Source: Streptomyces hilarionis (lineage in GTDB: Bacteria > Actinomycetota > Actinomycetes > Streptomycetales > Streptomycetaceae). Taken from it: a stretch of DNA of 64,000 nucleotides. Both the position numbers and the translations under genes were made by a program. The stretch is from contig NZ_JAHHIT010000001.1 of the NCBI RefSeq assembly GCF_024539675.1, positions 62,001-126,000 of the forward strand, read 5' to 3'. The stretch's first letter is position 1. Each line of letters begins with the position of its first letter. The notes under the pieces are model-generated. The model was given only the letters and a program-made list of their open reading frames with translations. It searched no databases and was not told the origin of the DNA. Positions 29,301-36,931 of the stretch are shown here, piece by piece.

Positions 29301-32300
29301 CCCGGCGGCGATGAGGCGGTGCGCGATCCTGTTGGCGCGCCCGTTGAGTTCGCCGTAACTGAGCCCGGTGTCCTCGTGGAGCACGGCCGGTGCGTCCGGG
29401 GTCGCGGCCGCCTGCTTCTCGAAGAGGGCGGGCACGCTGTCGGCGGGCAGCGGGTGACCGGTGTCGTTCCACTCCTCGAGGAGCTGGTGCCGGTCGGCGG
29501 CGCTGAGCATGTCGAGCGCGCTCAGCCGGGCGTCGGGGGCGTCGACCGCCCTGGCCAGCAGGTTTTGGAAGTGCCCCGCCATCCGCTCGGCCGTGGCCCG
29601 CTCGAAGAGGTCGGTGCTGTAGCTGAGCTGACCGTAGAAGGAGCCGGAGGACTCCTGGAGGACGAGGGTGAGGTCGAACTGGGCGCCGTCCATGCCTGTG
29701 CGGAGCGCCTCGCTGTGCAGACCGGGAAGGTCCCACACCTCGTCGGAGAGGTTCTGCGGCGTGAGCATCGCCTGGAAGAGCGGGGTGTGGCTCAGGTCGC
29801 GGTCGGGTGCGAGGTCCTCCACGAGCCGCTCGAAGGGGACGTCCTGGTGGGCGTAGGCGCCGTGCGCAGCCTCCCTTACCCGGCCGAGGAGCTCCTCGAA
29901 GGTGGGGTCGCCCGACAAGTCCACGCGAATCACGAGGGTGTTGACGAAGAAGCCCATCAGGTCTTCGGTCTCGGCCCGGTTGCGGCCCGCCGCGGGCACC
30001 CCGATCGCCACGTCGTCCTGTCCGCTGTACTTGGCAAGGTGCAGCTGGAACACCGCGAGGAACGCCATGAAGGGGGTCACGCCCGTACGGCGTGCCAGGC
30101 GCCGCAGGCCTTCGGACACCTCGGCGGGGACGTCGAACTCCACGCTGGCGCCGGCGCCCGTGCGCCGCGGCGGCCGCTGGCGGTCGGTGGGCAGCTCGAG
30201 AGGTTCGAGTCCCGCCAACCGGTCACGCCAGTAGTGCAGTTGACGTTCCAGGAATGGACCTCGGATCCTGTCTCGCTCCCAGACGGCGAAGTCCGCGTAT
30301 TGGACGGCGAGTTCGGGCAGCGCGGGAGAGCGGCCCTCGACGGCCGCCGCGTAGAGCTCTCCGACCTCCTTGGCCAGGACGGAGGCCGACCAGTCGTCGG
30401 AGACGATGTGGTGCAGAACTACGAGCAGGAGGTGCACATCGTCCGTCTCGCGTACCAGGACCACGCGCAGCAGCGGGCCCTCCTCGGGGTCCAGCGGCCT
30501 GCCGGCCTCCTCGCGCGCCACCCTGAGCGCCTCGTCGGCCCCGGCCGCATCCCGCCGCTCGACGCTGAACTCAACCGTCGGCACGACCTGTTGACGCGGT
30601 TCGCCGTCGTCGCCGCGCACGATCCGGGTGCGCAGCACCTCATGACGCTCCAGCAGGGCGGTGAAGGCGGCGTCGAGTGCGGAGGCGTCCACGGCACCGC
30701 GCAGCCGCACGACCCGGTGGGTCAGGAGCTGTCCGCTGTCGGGTGTCAGCTGGTGCAGGAACCACAGGCGCTGCTGTCCGAACGAGAGGGGAGCGTCGCG
30801 CTCCCCCCGGCCGCGCGGCTCCAGGGCGCCGGCCACAGCATTCGGGAGCCCTTCCGCGCGCTCGGCCAGCGCGGCAACGGAGGGGCAGGCGAACAGATCT
30901 CCGACGGTGAGGTCGAGTCGCAGGTCCCTCGTGATGCGGTTGACCACGCGCATCACCAGCAGCGAGTGCCCGCCGAGGTCGAAGAAGTCGTCGTGGACGC
31001 CCACCCGGTCCACGGCCAGGGCGTCGGCCCAGATCCGGGCGAGCCGTTCCTCCGTGGGGGTGCGCGGTGCCACGTACGGCCCGTCGAACTCCGCGCGCAG
31101 GCCGCTGGGCCTGGGGAGGGCCGATCGGTCCACCTTGCCGTTGGCGGACAGCGGCAGCCGCTCCAGGACCACGAACGCGTTGGGCACCATGTGTTCGGGG
31201 AGCCGCTCGGCGACGTGCCTGCGCAGGGCCCCGCGCAGCTCGGCCTCGCCGCCGTCACGCCCGTGCCGGGAGACCGCGGCCGGCCCGTCGCAGACGACGT
31301 AGGAGACCAGACGCTTGTCGCCCGGCTGGTCCTCGCGCATCACGGTGACCGCCTGGGTCACCTCCGGGTGCGCCAGGACGGCGGCGTCGATCTCGCCGAG
31401 CTCGACCCGGAATCCGCGGATCTTCAGCTGGTGGTCCATCCGTCCGAGGAAGTCGATGTTGCCGTCCGGGAGCCATCGGACGAGGTCGCCGGTGCGGTAG
31501 ACGCGGGCGTCCGGGTCGTCGGAGAACGGGTGGGGCACGAAGCGTTCGGCGGTGAGTTCGGGACGGTTGAGATAGCCGCGGGCGACGCCTGCCCCGCCGA
31601 CCCACAGCTCGCCCGGGACGCCGACGGGGGCAGGACGTCCGTGCCCGTCCATCACGTACAGCTGAGTGTTCGCCATCGGTCGGCCGATGGGGAGCGTGCC
31701 GCGCTGCGCGGGCAGGCCCGGGTCCACCTCGTACAGGGTGGCTCCCACGGTCGTCTCTGTGGGCCCGTATTCGTTGAGGACGACGGTGTACGAGGCGCAG
31801 CGAGCGGCGGCCGACCTCGCGAGGTCCGCGGTGAACGGCTCGCCCGCCACGACCAGGGTGCCCACGTCGAGCTGGGCGTCGCTCCCCTCCAGCGCCTCCA
31901 GGAGCAGTTCAAGGTGGGAAGGGGTGAGTTTGACGGTGCTGAAGTGCTCGCCCCGGGCGAAGGCCGCGGCGAGCATGCCGACGCCGACCGGACCCGACTC
32001 CTCCATGACGACGACTGACTCTCCCTGGATGAGCGGCAGGAAGATCGAGGGGATCGGCAGATCGAAGGCGATGGACGACAGCAGTACGGATCCGTGGCCG
32101 CGTCCGGTTCGCGGGAACGCGGCGTCGGCGCTCATCAGGAAGTCCGCGAAGTTGCGGTGGCTGACACGGACGCCCTTGGGCGTTCCCGTCGATCCGGAGG
32201 TGTAGATCACGTACGCGAGATCGTCAGGACCTGTGCAGTGAGGCACATCGTCAGCGGGCAGCCCCGCTATGGCCGGCCCGTCGCTGTCCACCCACACGAC

Positions 32301-33167
32301 TCCGGGCCCCGCCGAGGGCAGCCGATCGCGAAGGGCCTCCTGGCTGACGACGACCGACGCTCCGGTGTCCTCCAACAGGAACGCGATTCGCTCCGCAGGG
32401 TGGTCCGGGTCCAGCGGGACGTACGCGCCGCCCGACTTCAGGACTCCGAGCAGCGTCGGAATGAGTTCGACGCCTGGGCGAAGACAGACCGCCACCAGGC
32501 TGCCGGGACGCACACCCATGGTTCCGAGGTGCCGGGCCAGCCGGTTCGCCTGCGCATTCAGTTCCGCGTACGAGAGGGAGCGCTCGCCGGCGATCACGGC
32601 TGTCGCCTGGGGGAAGCGCGCCGCCTGCTGAGAGATCATCCGATGCGCCGACGCGTCAGCCGGGTGAGGCGTTTCGATGCCCTGCCCATCGGCCAGGATC
32701 TGCCGTCGTTCGGCTCGGGTCAGCAGGTCCAGAGTGCCGACGGGCGCCGTGGGGTCCGAGACGAAGGAAGCGAGCAAGGTACTGAAGTGGCCTGCCGCCC
32801 TGTCCGCGACCCGATCAAGGAGTCCGTGAGGTGCAGCCGCGAGGCGAACAGAGCAGCCGTCGGCGGCCAAGGACGCCGCGGGGGCCGTGACAGTGCCGCT
32901 CCCGGCCGTGCCACAGGTCGTCGGCTCCAGCAGCCACGTGCCGACGGGGGTGTCGGCGTCCGGAAGCGCAGGAGCCCCGTCGACCTGGCCGGCGTATCTC
33001 GCCGTGAGGAGGCGCCCGGCCTTCTCGACCACCACCTCCGGAGCAACGCCCATTTTCTTTGCGAACCCACCGACGGCGTCGAGAAGTTGGGGGTCCAGCG
33101 GGAACACAGTAGATCCGGCGAGGTCGTCACTGCCCACAGCCATTCTCAGGGAACCCTTTCTGCGCAT
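23325..33167 (-). CDS. NRPS, three modules (C remnant)-A-T-C-A-T-C-A-T-E*, 3280 aa
   Basis: This is the first half of the six-module line. Residues 1-150 are only the C-terminal scrap of a condensation domain, so module 1 (A near 322, T LGGHSL near 732) probably loads the starter. Module 2 has C with HHIVSDD near 919, A near 1399 and T near 1796. Module 3 has C with HHIVSDGW near 1981, A near 2459 and T (LGGDSI) near 2846. The last 400 residues are an epimerase-like domain with both catalytic motifs lost: AHRIAVDEESW near 3026 replaces HHxxxDGVSW, and the EGHGRE Glu and FNYLG motifs are absent. My pocket readings are D-L-P-K-V-A-E-V-G-K (Asn/Asp-like), D-I-Y-N-A-G-G-G-V-K (unknown) and D-I-L-Q-L-G-L-I-W-K (Gly). 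The LSFGQQRLWFL motifs mark both internal C domains as L-accepting. AGGGAG seven bases before ATG 33167 fixes the start. Confidence 0.96.
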   Translation of the reverse strand: MRRKGSLRMAVGSDDLAGSTVFPLDPQLLDAVGGFAKKMGVAPEVVVEKAGRLLTARYAGQVDGAPALPDADTPVGTWLLEPTTCGTAGSGTVTAPAASLAADGCSVRLAAAPHGLLDRVADRAAGHFSTLLASFVSDPTAPVGTLDLLTRAERRQILADGQGIETPHPADASAHRMISQQAARFPQATAVIAGERSLSYAELNAQANRLARHLGTMGVRPGSLVAVCLRPGVELIPTLLGVLKSGGAYVPLDPDHPAERIAFLLEDTGASVVVSQEALRDRLPSAGPGVVWVDSDGPAIAGLPADDVPHCTGPDDLAYVIYTSGSTGTPKGVRVSHRNFADFLMSADAAFPRTGRGHGSVLLSSIAFDLPIPSIFLPLIQGESVVVMEESGPVGVGMLAAAFARGEHFSTVKLTPSHLELLLEALEGSDAQLDVGTLVVAGEPFTADLARSAAARCASYTVVLNEYGPTETTVGATLYEVDPGLPAQRGTLPIGRPMANTQLYVMDGHGRPAPVGVPGELWVGGAGVARGYLNRPELTAERFVPHPFSDDPDARVYRTGDLVRWLPDGNIDFLGRMDHQLKIRGFRVELGEIDAAVLAHPEVTQAVTVMREDQPGDKRLVSYVVCDGPAAVSRHGRDGGEAELRGALRRHVAERLPEHMVPNAFVVLERLPLSANGKVDRSALPRPSGLRAEFDGPYVAPRTPTEERLARIWADALAVDRVGVHDDFFDLGGHSLLVMRVVNRITRDLRLDLTVGDLFACPSVAALAERAEGLPNAVAGALEPRGRGERDAPLSFGQQRLWFLHQLTPDSGQLLTHRVVRLRGAVDASALDAAFTALLERHEVLRTRIVRGDDGEPRQQVVPTVEFSVERRDAAGADEALRVAREEAGRPLDPEEGPLLRVVLVRETDDVHLLLVVLHHIVSDDWSASVLAKEVGELYAAAVEGRSPALPELAVQYADFAVWERDRIRGPFLERQLHYWRDRLAGLEPLELPTDRQRPPRRTGAGASVEFDVPAEVSEGLRRLARRTGVTPFMAFLAVFQLHLAKYSGQDDVAIGVPAAGRNRAETEDLMGFFVNTLVIRVDLSGDPTFEELLGRVREAAHGAYAHQDVPFERLVEDLAPDRDLSHTPLFQAMLTPQNLSDEVWDLPGLHSEALRTGMDGAQFDLTLVLQESSGSFYGQLSYSTDLFERATAERMAGHFQNLLARAVDAPDARLSALDMLSAADRHQLLEEWNDTGHPLPADSVPALFEKQAAATPDAPAVLHEDTGLSYGELNGRANRIAHRLIAAGAGPGQVVALALPKSVDLVAALLAVAKTGAAYLPIDVQYPADRIAYMIEDARPICVLTHTTVESALPAEPHRLALDDPGCAAGIEACPATDPQDGERLGPVTQDTPFYVMYTSGSTGRPKGVVMPGSGLVNLTSWLRAATPGEPHGRVAQFATISFDIAPYEILSALLYGKCLVVAPENVRIDPVGLVRWLERRGIHELNAPNLVLEEFYKAANAAGAVLPELRVIAQGGDTHVLGDSARAFHARHPWCTLHNGYGPTETHGVTDHVLPADVAQWPGVAPIGRPVGNTRLYVLDAHRRLVPPGVAGELYAAGVGLAHGYLGRQELTDERFVPDPYGASGDRMYRTGDLVRWLPDGTLDFLGRIDQQVKVRGIRIELGEIESALMEHADMASCVVLAWENGPGDKRLTAYCVPRDGRDLDVSGLRAWCARTLPEYMVPGAFVLLDRLPLTANKKVDRKALPPPEVQRADPAQGYAAPRTPAEEQVARVWADVLGVERVGLHDNFFRLGGHSLLAMRVVNGLAHTMQVNVPVGDLFAHPTVAGLAEHLGGRAEDADRVPLIPRAADAELPLSFGQQRLWFLDQLQAGSAEYLLPVVVRLRGAVDDVALERALARLVERHEALRTRFVAGQDGDPRQVVDTPRDFPLARLDGGHDPLDAVRREAFRPMDLQAGPPVRAALVRAAEDEHLLLVVVHHIVSDGWSMRLIAQELPELYAAERAERPADLAALPVQYADFAIWQRQVLREAAVDRQLIYWRAALAGVEPLELPTDRPRPPVRSGRGSSLEFEVPGDVAAGLRELARREDCTLFMVLLALFQALLSTYSGQSDVAVGVPIAGRIRTETEGLVGFFVNNLVLRADLGGDPTVRELLRQVRGRALDAYGHQDVPFERLVEELVPERDLSRTPLFQVMLAPQDGFDEHWRFPGLDAERLPLRAATSALDLMMSVREHGDRIAARVEYSTDLFDRATIERMAGHFGVLLATAVAGPDRRVGELELLTGAEREQLLVQWNDTTLPFPADLGVPALFEERVRERPDAVALTAGEQSLTYQDLNAAANRLARRLSGLGVGPDTLVGVCLERGPDMLIGLLAVLKAGGAYVPLDPEYPQDRLTFMLADTAAPVVLTQESLRGRLPDSGAAVVSVDGAADAAAVARESAADLPSEACGDDLAYVIYTSGSTGTPKGVGVPRSALTNLLLGLRDTLNLTSEDRLLSVTTIMFDISNLELYVPLVTGARVVLASRDQARDPRALATLLAEQRVTVMQATPSVWQMLVDELPKEAAQLHVLTGGEALPLDLAERLTRRTRRVTNLYGPTETTIWSLAAEVGTGARAVTIGGPIANTELFVMDRFARLAPVGVPGELWIGGAGVARGYLNRPELTAERFVRHPFSTDPQARVYRTGDLVRRLADGTVEYLGRIDHQVKVRGHRIELGEVESVLARHDAVESAVVVVREDTPGAKRLVAYCVTGRGAERPGVSALRAWCARSLPEYMVPSAFVILDRLPLTDNKKVDRKALPAPEGERPDLRETYVAPRTPVERVVARVWSDVLGVDRIGANDNFFELGGDSILSIQAITRARRFGVDITPPMMFRHPTVAELAEHAAPEGGTAEPSVTGAVTPTAHQRVLLDDTVYHGAAGTTARLIAAPDLDVEALRQALTAVIDHHEALRLRVGRDGDAPKLHVVPEADARLDHHDLTDRTEEAARAAMEAACHTLRAGLDPAEGALLRGAVFDIGERRARHLFLVAHRIAVDEESWPILLTDLDLAHQARLAGKDVVLPLKSAPFTAWSARLAGTATAPSPTARVRTHAEWAPNGTSARTSDEERRTRLTEVALEALKSAVRDWREGPVRVELAVSARERPIDGLDLTRTVGCLLHPGGEQPTVVLTVAQPTAPPPAGLGEEVQLLWQKAEFAAPVGVRVHPVDVTAVLDDGSLSFELAYATDTYTEGSIEALAQSLRSRVTELLDETTGAGRNAVSADSFPLAGLDEAGLASVLERFSK

Positions 33168-33337
33168 GGATCAGCTCCCTCCCCGCCGGCGCGCACAGAA
33201 TTCACCCAAACGCCATCACGGAGGAGGGTTGGGCCGCACAGCGGGAGGTTTCACTGACGATGGAGCCAGAAAATCCGGAAGGGTAATTTTTCAGGGTCAC
33301 ACCGGGCGATCTGCCGCACGGGGACACACCTGGCACT
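33168..33337 (-). promoter_or_regulatory. Possible promoter region for the NRPS operon
   Basis: The 170 bases between the exporter stop and the first NRPS start contain the most AT-rich patch nearby (33265-33300, including GGGTAATTTTTCAG on the plus strand). This is the only sizeable gap before a 19-kb run of coupled genes, so a promoter reading leftward is plausible. No confident -35/-10 pair or operator could be assigned. Confidence 0.3.
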
Positions 33338-34666
33338 TCAGCTTCTGGCGCTAGCGCCTTCGGGAGCTGCGTCGTCCTCGTCGGACAACGAGGGGAACTT
33401 GCGCATTCCGCGCAGTGGTGACAAGAGGATCGGAAGGAAAGCGACACACCCGGCGGCCGCGCATACGAGTAGCGCCTCGCGCGACCCGAGCCACCCTGCC
33501 ACAGCGCCGCCCAGCGCGGAACCGGCCGGCATCGCACTCCAGGTAAGAAAACGCATTGTCGCATTGACACGCCCGAGATATTCATCGGGCGCCAGGGCCT
33601 GCACACAGCTGATCTGGGTGACGTTGTAAACGACTGTCATGAATGCGGTGATGCCGTTCGCGCACGCAGCGATCCAGAGGGACCAGCCGGAGTCGACGAA
33701 CGCGAGGACAAGCGCGAAAGGGGACCCGGTCAGCAGGATCAGCCACATAGCAGGGCCGGGCCCGAACTTCTCGGATATTCGTCTGGAGAAGAAGGAGCCG
33801 AGTAGCCCACCCACGCCGGATACGCTCAGGAAAAGGCCGATCAAGGCGGGCGAGAGTTCCAGCGTCCTGGCCAGGAAGAGCATGGTCACCGTATAGACGG
33901 CATACGACGTGAGGTTCAGCCAGGCCGTCGAGCCCGCGATGGCGAGAAGCCGGGCATGTCCCCACACCAGGCGCAGTCCGGACTCCACCTCCTTGAACAT
34001 GCGGGACTCCGGCCTGCGGACGGGCGTCTTCTCCACAGTCCGAATCCGGAAGATGGAGGTCGAGGCTACGGCGAGACCCACACTGGTCACCACGAAAGAC
34101 ACCGGAGCGGTGAGCAGCGCGACGACCTGGCCGCCGAGGGATGGACCGCCCACGGCGAACACCTGTTGGACGCCGACGAGCTTCGCGTTCCCTTCCAGAA
34201 CCCTGTCCCGCCCTACGAGGCTCGGCAGGTAGCTCTGATAGGCAACGTCAAAGAAGACATTGCAGGAACCGAAGAGCAGAACCGTGGCATAGAGCTGCCA
34301 GATCGAAAGGATGCCCACCCACCAGAACAAGGGGATGGAGATCAGGATGGCGGAACGGGCCAGCTGACAGAAAGCCAGTATATTGCGGCGCCTCAGCCTG
34401 TCCACCCACACGCCGGCCGGAAGGCCGATCAAGAGAAAAGGGAGGGTCAAAAAGGTGGACACGAGACCCACCTCGAACTCGCCGACATCCAGTGCCGTAA
34501 CCGCGACGAGAGGAATGGCAAGTCTTGCAATACTCACACTTGCGGCACTGGCCGCTGTCGCAATGTATAGGTTCCTGAATCCTTGATCCTTAAATATCCC
34601 CGTTGATCCGATCACGCGATTGAACGTAGCAACCACGTTGATCGACTCGCAAGATGGCCTATGCAC
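33338..34666 (-). CDS. MFS exporter (MFS_3/EntS-like), up to 442 aa
   Basis: A twelve-segment major facilitator protein starting its first hydrophobic helix after FRNLYIATAASAASVSIARL and carrying the loop GLPAGVWVDRLRRRN after TM2, as in the enterobactin-exporter-like MFS group often found with NRPS clusters. It lies directly upstream of, and codirectional with, the NRPS genes and likely exports the peptide. The furthest start is GTG 34666, which has no good ribosome binding site. Internal GTGs about 10 and 17 codons later are alternatives, so the N-terminus is uncertain. The tail is acidic (SDEDDAAPEGASARS). Confidence 0.88.
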   Translation of the reverse strand: MHRPSCESINVVATFNRVIGSTGIFKDQGFRNLYIATAASAASVSIARLAIPLVAVTALDVGEFEVGLVSTFLTLPFLLIGLPAGVWVDRLRRRNILAFCQLARSAILISIPLFWWVGILSIWQLYATVLLFGSCNVFFDVAYQSYLPSLVGRDRVLEGNAKLVGVQQVFAVGGPSLGGQVVALLTAPVSFVVTSVGLAVASTSIFRIRTVEKTPVRRPESRMFKEVESGLRLVWGHARLLAIAGSTAWLNLTSYAVYTVTMLFLARTLELSPALIGLFLSVSGVGGLLGSFFSRRISEKFGPGPAMWLILLTGSPFALVLAFVDSGWSLWIAACANGITAFMTVVYNVTQISCVQALAPDEYLGRVNATMRFLTWSAMPAGSALGGAVAGWLGSREALLVCAAAGCVAFLPILLSPLRGMRKFPSLSDEDDAAPEGASARS

Positions 34667-35065
34667 GAAGGGCGTTTCGTACGCAAATATTCATCCCCCA
34701 GGTTGTCCCGGACCAGCACGATCAGGCCACCGAGTCCGGATGTGTGTCCGCCCGGCAGACGCGCAGATCCCGCATGTCGATGCCCGCCGGCGGCCCCGGT
34801 GCCGCACGGAACGGGCGGGTACCCCCGGGGCCGTCCACCCGGCCGGCAGCAGGTCAGCCCGGCCATCGATGCACGGACCGACCCCAGCCGCATGGGCGGA
34901 CCACCGGCGTAGAGCCCTTGGGGCCAACTCCGCGCGTGCGGCGGCGTCATCGCCCGGCAGCTTCTTCCGCTGGGGCGCCCGGCGGCGTCGTCACGTTGTC
35001 GACTGTGACTGCCTGACGGCGCGTCGGGCAGGCCGCGCACGGCCGTCGAGACGGCGCCGGCTGAC
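34667..35065. other. Gap at cluster boundary, no gene supported
   Basis: About 400 bases with only short arginine-rich open frames and no recognisable protein. It contains the upstream region of the leftward exporter gene and the decayed 5' side of the AAA+ ATPase fragment. It probably marks the right boundary of the biosynthetic cluster. Confidence 0.5.
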
Positions 35066-35878
35066 GTGCCTCTGCGACTGCACTTGGCCGGCCTGTTGCT
35101 GGATGCCGGTCAGCAGGACGACGCGGTCACGCAGGTGGCCGTCGCACTGCAACACGCGCCAGGCGACACTCAGGCGAAAGCACTGATGACACGCGCGATA
35201 GGCACGCCCTCGTCCGCGGGAATCCCGCCTTCTGAGCCGCCGCCGGCCCCGGCGACCCCGCCCACGGAGCCCGCGGCCGATGCCCCTTTCAACTGGAGCG
35301 CCGCCGCCGACCAGGTCAAGGACGTGCTTCCGCCGCGCTTCGTGGAAGAGCCCCTGGCCACCGACGGCAGCGGCGACCCCGAAGGCGCCCCCGCCTGGGA
35401 AGTCGATGCTCCGGGCACGGTACGCCTGGCCGACGTCGGCGGCATGCGGGAGGTCAAGGACCGTCTGGAGGCCGCGTTCCTCTCGCCGCTGCGCAACCCG
35501 GAGTTGCGTCAGCTGTACGGCAAGAGCCTGCGCGGCGGCCTCCTCCTCTACGGACCTCCCGGCTGCGGCAAGACGTTCGTGGCACGCGCCGTCGCGGGAG
35601 AGCTCGGTGCGAACTTCCTGTCCGTTTCGGTCGACGACGTGCTGGACATGTGGATCGGCAACTCCGAGCGCACCATGCACGAGCTCTTCGAGACGGCCCG
35701 CCGCCAGGCCCCCCGCGTCGTGTTCCTCGACGAGCTGGACGCCCTCGGCGGCAAGCGCAGCCGTACGCAGAGCGCCGGCCTGCGCAACACCGTCAACCAG
35801 CTCCTGACTGAGAGCGAGACGGCATCAACGCCGTCGTGGCGATGCGGTGCGCGACCTGAGTGCAACGTGCAGCTCTGA
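35066..35878 (+). pseudogene. Truncated AAA+ ATPase fragment
   Basis: The frame begins with a TPR-like stretch (PLRLHLAGLLLDAGQQDDAV) and a proline-rich linker, then an AAA+ core: Walker A GPPGCGKT near residue 162, pore-loop region DMWIGNSERTMHELF, and Walker B VVFLDELDALGGKR. The match stops abruptly after NTVNQLLTE. The next residues (SETASTPSWRC) are unrelated, and the sensor-1, sensor-2 and arginine-finger region of about 130 residues is missing. The GTG start has no clear ribosome binding site, and homologues have 20-30 more N-terminal residues, so the 5' end is probably damaged too. It is unlikely to be functional. Confidence 0.75.
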
Positions 35879-36256
35879 TCGCCGATCAAGACGAAACTGG
35901 CCGCTCCGTGACGACTCCGCCGTCGCTCGGGGCACGTCCAGTGCTGTACGAGCAGAAGGCCTAGGCGTGCTGCCCCGGCACGTTGGTGACACCCGGGCTG
36001 GGTGCTTGAACAGCTGAGGGCCTTCCGGGTTCGGTGTGGATTGCGACGTCTACGACGGGCACTCAGGAGACCCTCGTGTCCCACCGTAATGCGATGGCGC
36101 AGCAGTTGTCCGAGCGGGACGGCGACAAGGGCTACAGGTCCAAGGCATCCGGACCTGGCCGAGGTGAGACCACCGAGCCCCATCAAACGGCCGTCGTCCT
36201 CGCCTCGCTCCTGATGCTGATGCGGGTGCGACGCCCCGTAGACGAGCGCCTGGTCC
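35879..36256. other. Gap, no gene supported
   Basis: 378 bases following the break in the AAA+ gene. Only short frames with biased composition are present, and neither the missing ATPase C-terminus nor any recognisable transposase was found. Confidence 0.4.
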
Positions 36257-36577
36257 TCAAAGGTGGAGTTCGGTCTCCCAGGCTTCGAAGGGTGGCTCGA
36301 CTCGATAGCCCGGGTCACAGCATGCCCGAATCCACTGCGCAACCCGGTACTGCGCGTCCCCGTCATTCAGCACCATGCCGACTTCGTCGACTTGCAGCAC
36401 GTTGCCGTAGATCGCGAAAACCTGCTCCAGCGACGAGCCGGAGTGAAAGACGGCCGAGCGGTAGTCGAACCCGTCGAGCAACTCGACGTCGATGGTGCCG
36501 TTCGCCAAGTAGAAGGCGAACAACCGAAGCGAAGCGCGCACGTCGACAGAAAGATGCTCCACGCGCGCATCATGCAT
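36257..36577 (-). CDS. Small hypothetical protein, 106 aa
   Basis: A compact protein with normal amino-acid balance, unlike the arginine-rich frames around it. It has a hydrophobic centre (LRLFAFYLANGTIDVELLDG) and a conserved-looking middle and tail (FDYRSAVFHSGSSLEQVFAI; VAQWIRACCDPGY). I chose ATG 36577, with GAGG just upstream; GTG 36562 is an alternative. I do not recognise the family. The residue pattern resembles small immunity or DUF proteins, but that is only an impression. The frame continues upstream without a recognised domain, so it could be the tail of a broken longer gene. Confidence 0.5.
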   Translation of the reverse strand: MHDARVEHLSVDVRASLRLFAFYLANGTIDVELLDGFDYRSAVFHSGSSLEQVFAIYGNVLQVDEVGMVLNDGDAQYRVAQWIRACCDPGYRVEPPFEAWETELHL

Positions 36578-36931
36578 GACCTCGGCACCCACTTGCCACA
36601 GGCTTTCGGCGACACCGCCTGGCCCACCACGGCGCTCGCACTGTCCGGGTCGGCTTCCGGCAGGTGCCCGTGCGGCTCGACGAGGGATCTTCTCTGCGCG
36701 CTGCGAACGAACGTGACCAGGGCGGACGTGCCGACCGAGACGATCGGTTGCAAGGGTTTGACCTGCTGGCGGCGCATGCGGAACTGCATCAAGGCCGCGG
36801 TCTGAGTTGTCGCGGACGAGCAGCCGATCCGGCCCGCGAGCACGGCCGGCGTGACAGGCTGCCCCGCATCGCCTGCCGCCGACTGCGTCGACGGGCGCAC
36901 CCCGCCCGGGGAGCGCCACGAGCAGCCCGGA
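36578..36931. other. Gap, no gene supported
   Basis: 354 bases with no frame that I can support on either strand. Confidence 0.4.

Noticed and set aside
30202..30213. GGTTCGAGTCCC, a tRNA T-loop-like sequence
   Set aside because: It lies inside the NRPS coding frame with no acceptor stem or anticodon arm around it. No tRNA was found in the window.
36034..36579. Plus-strand frame beginning near an MSHRNA-like peptide, resembling the start of IS481 transposases
   Set aside because: Only about six residues fit; the rest shows no helix-turn-helix or integrase motif.
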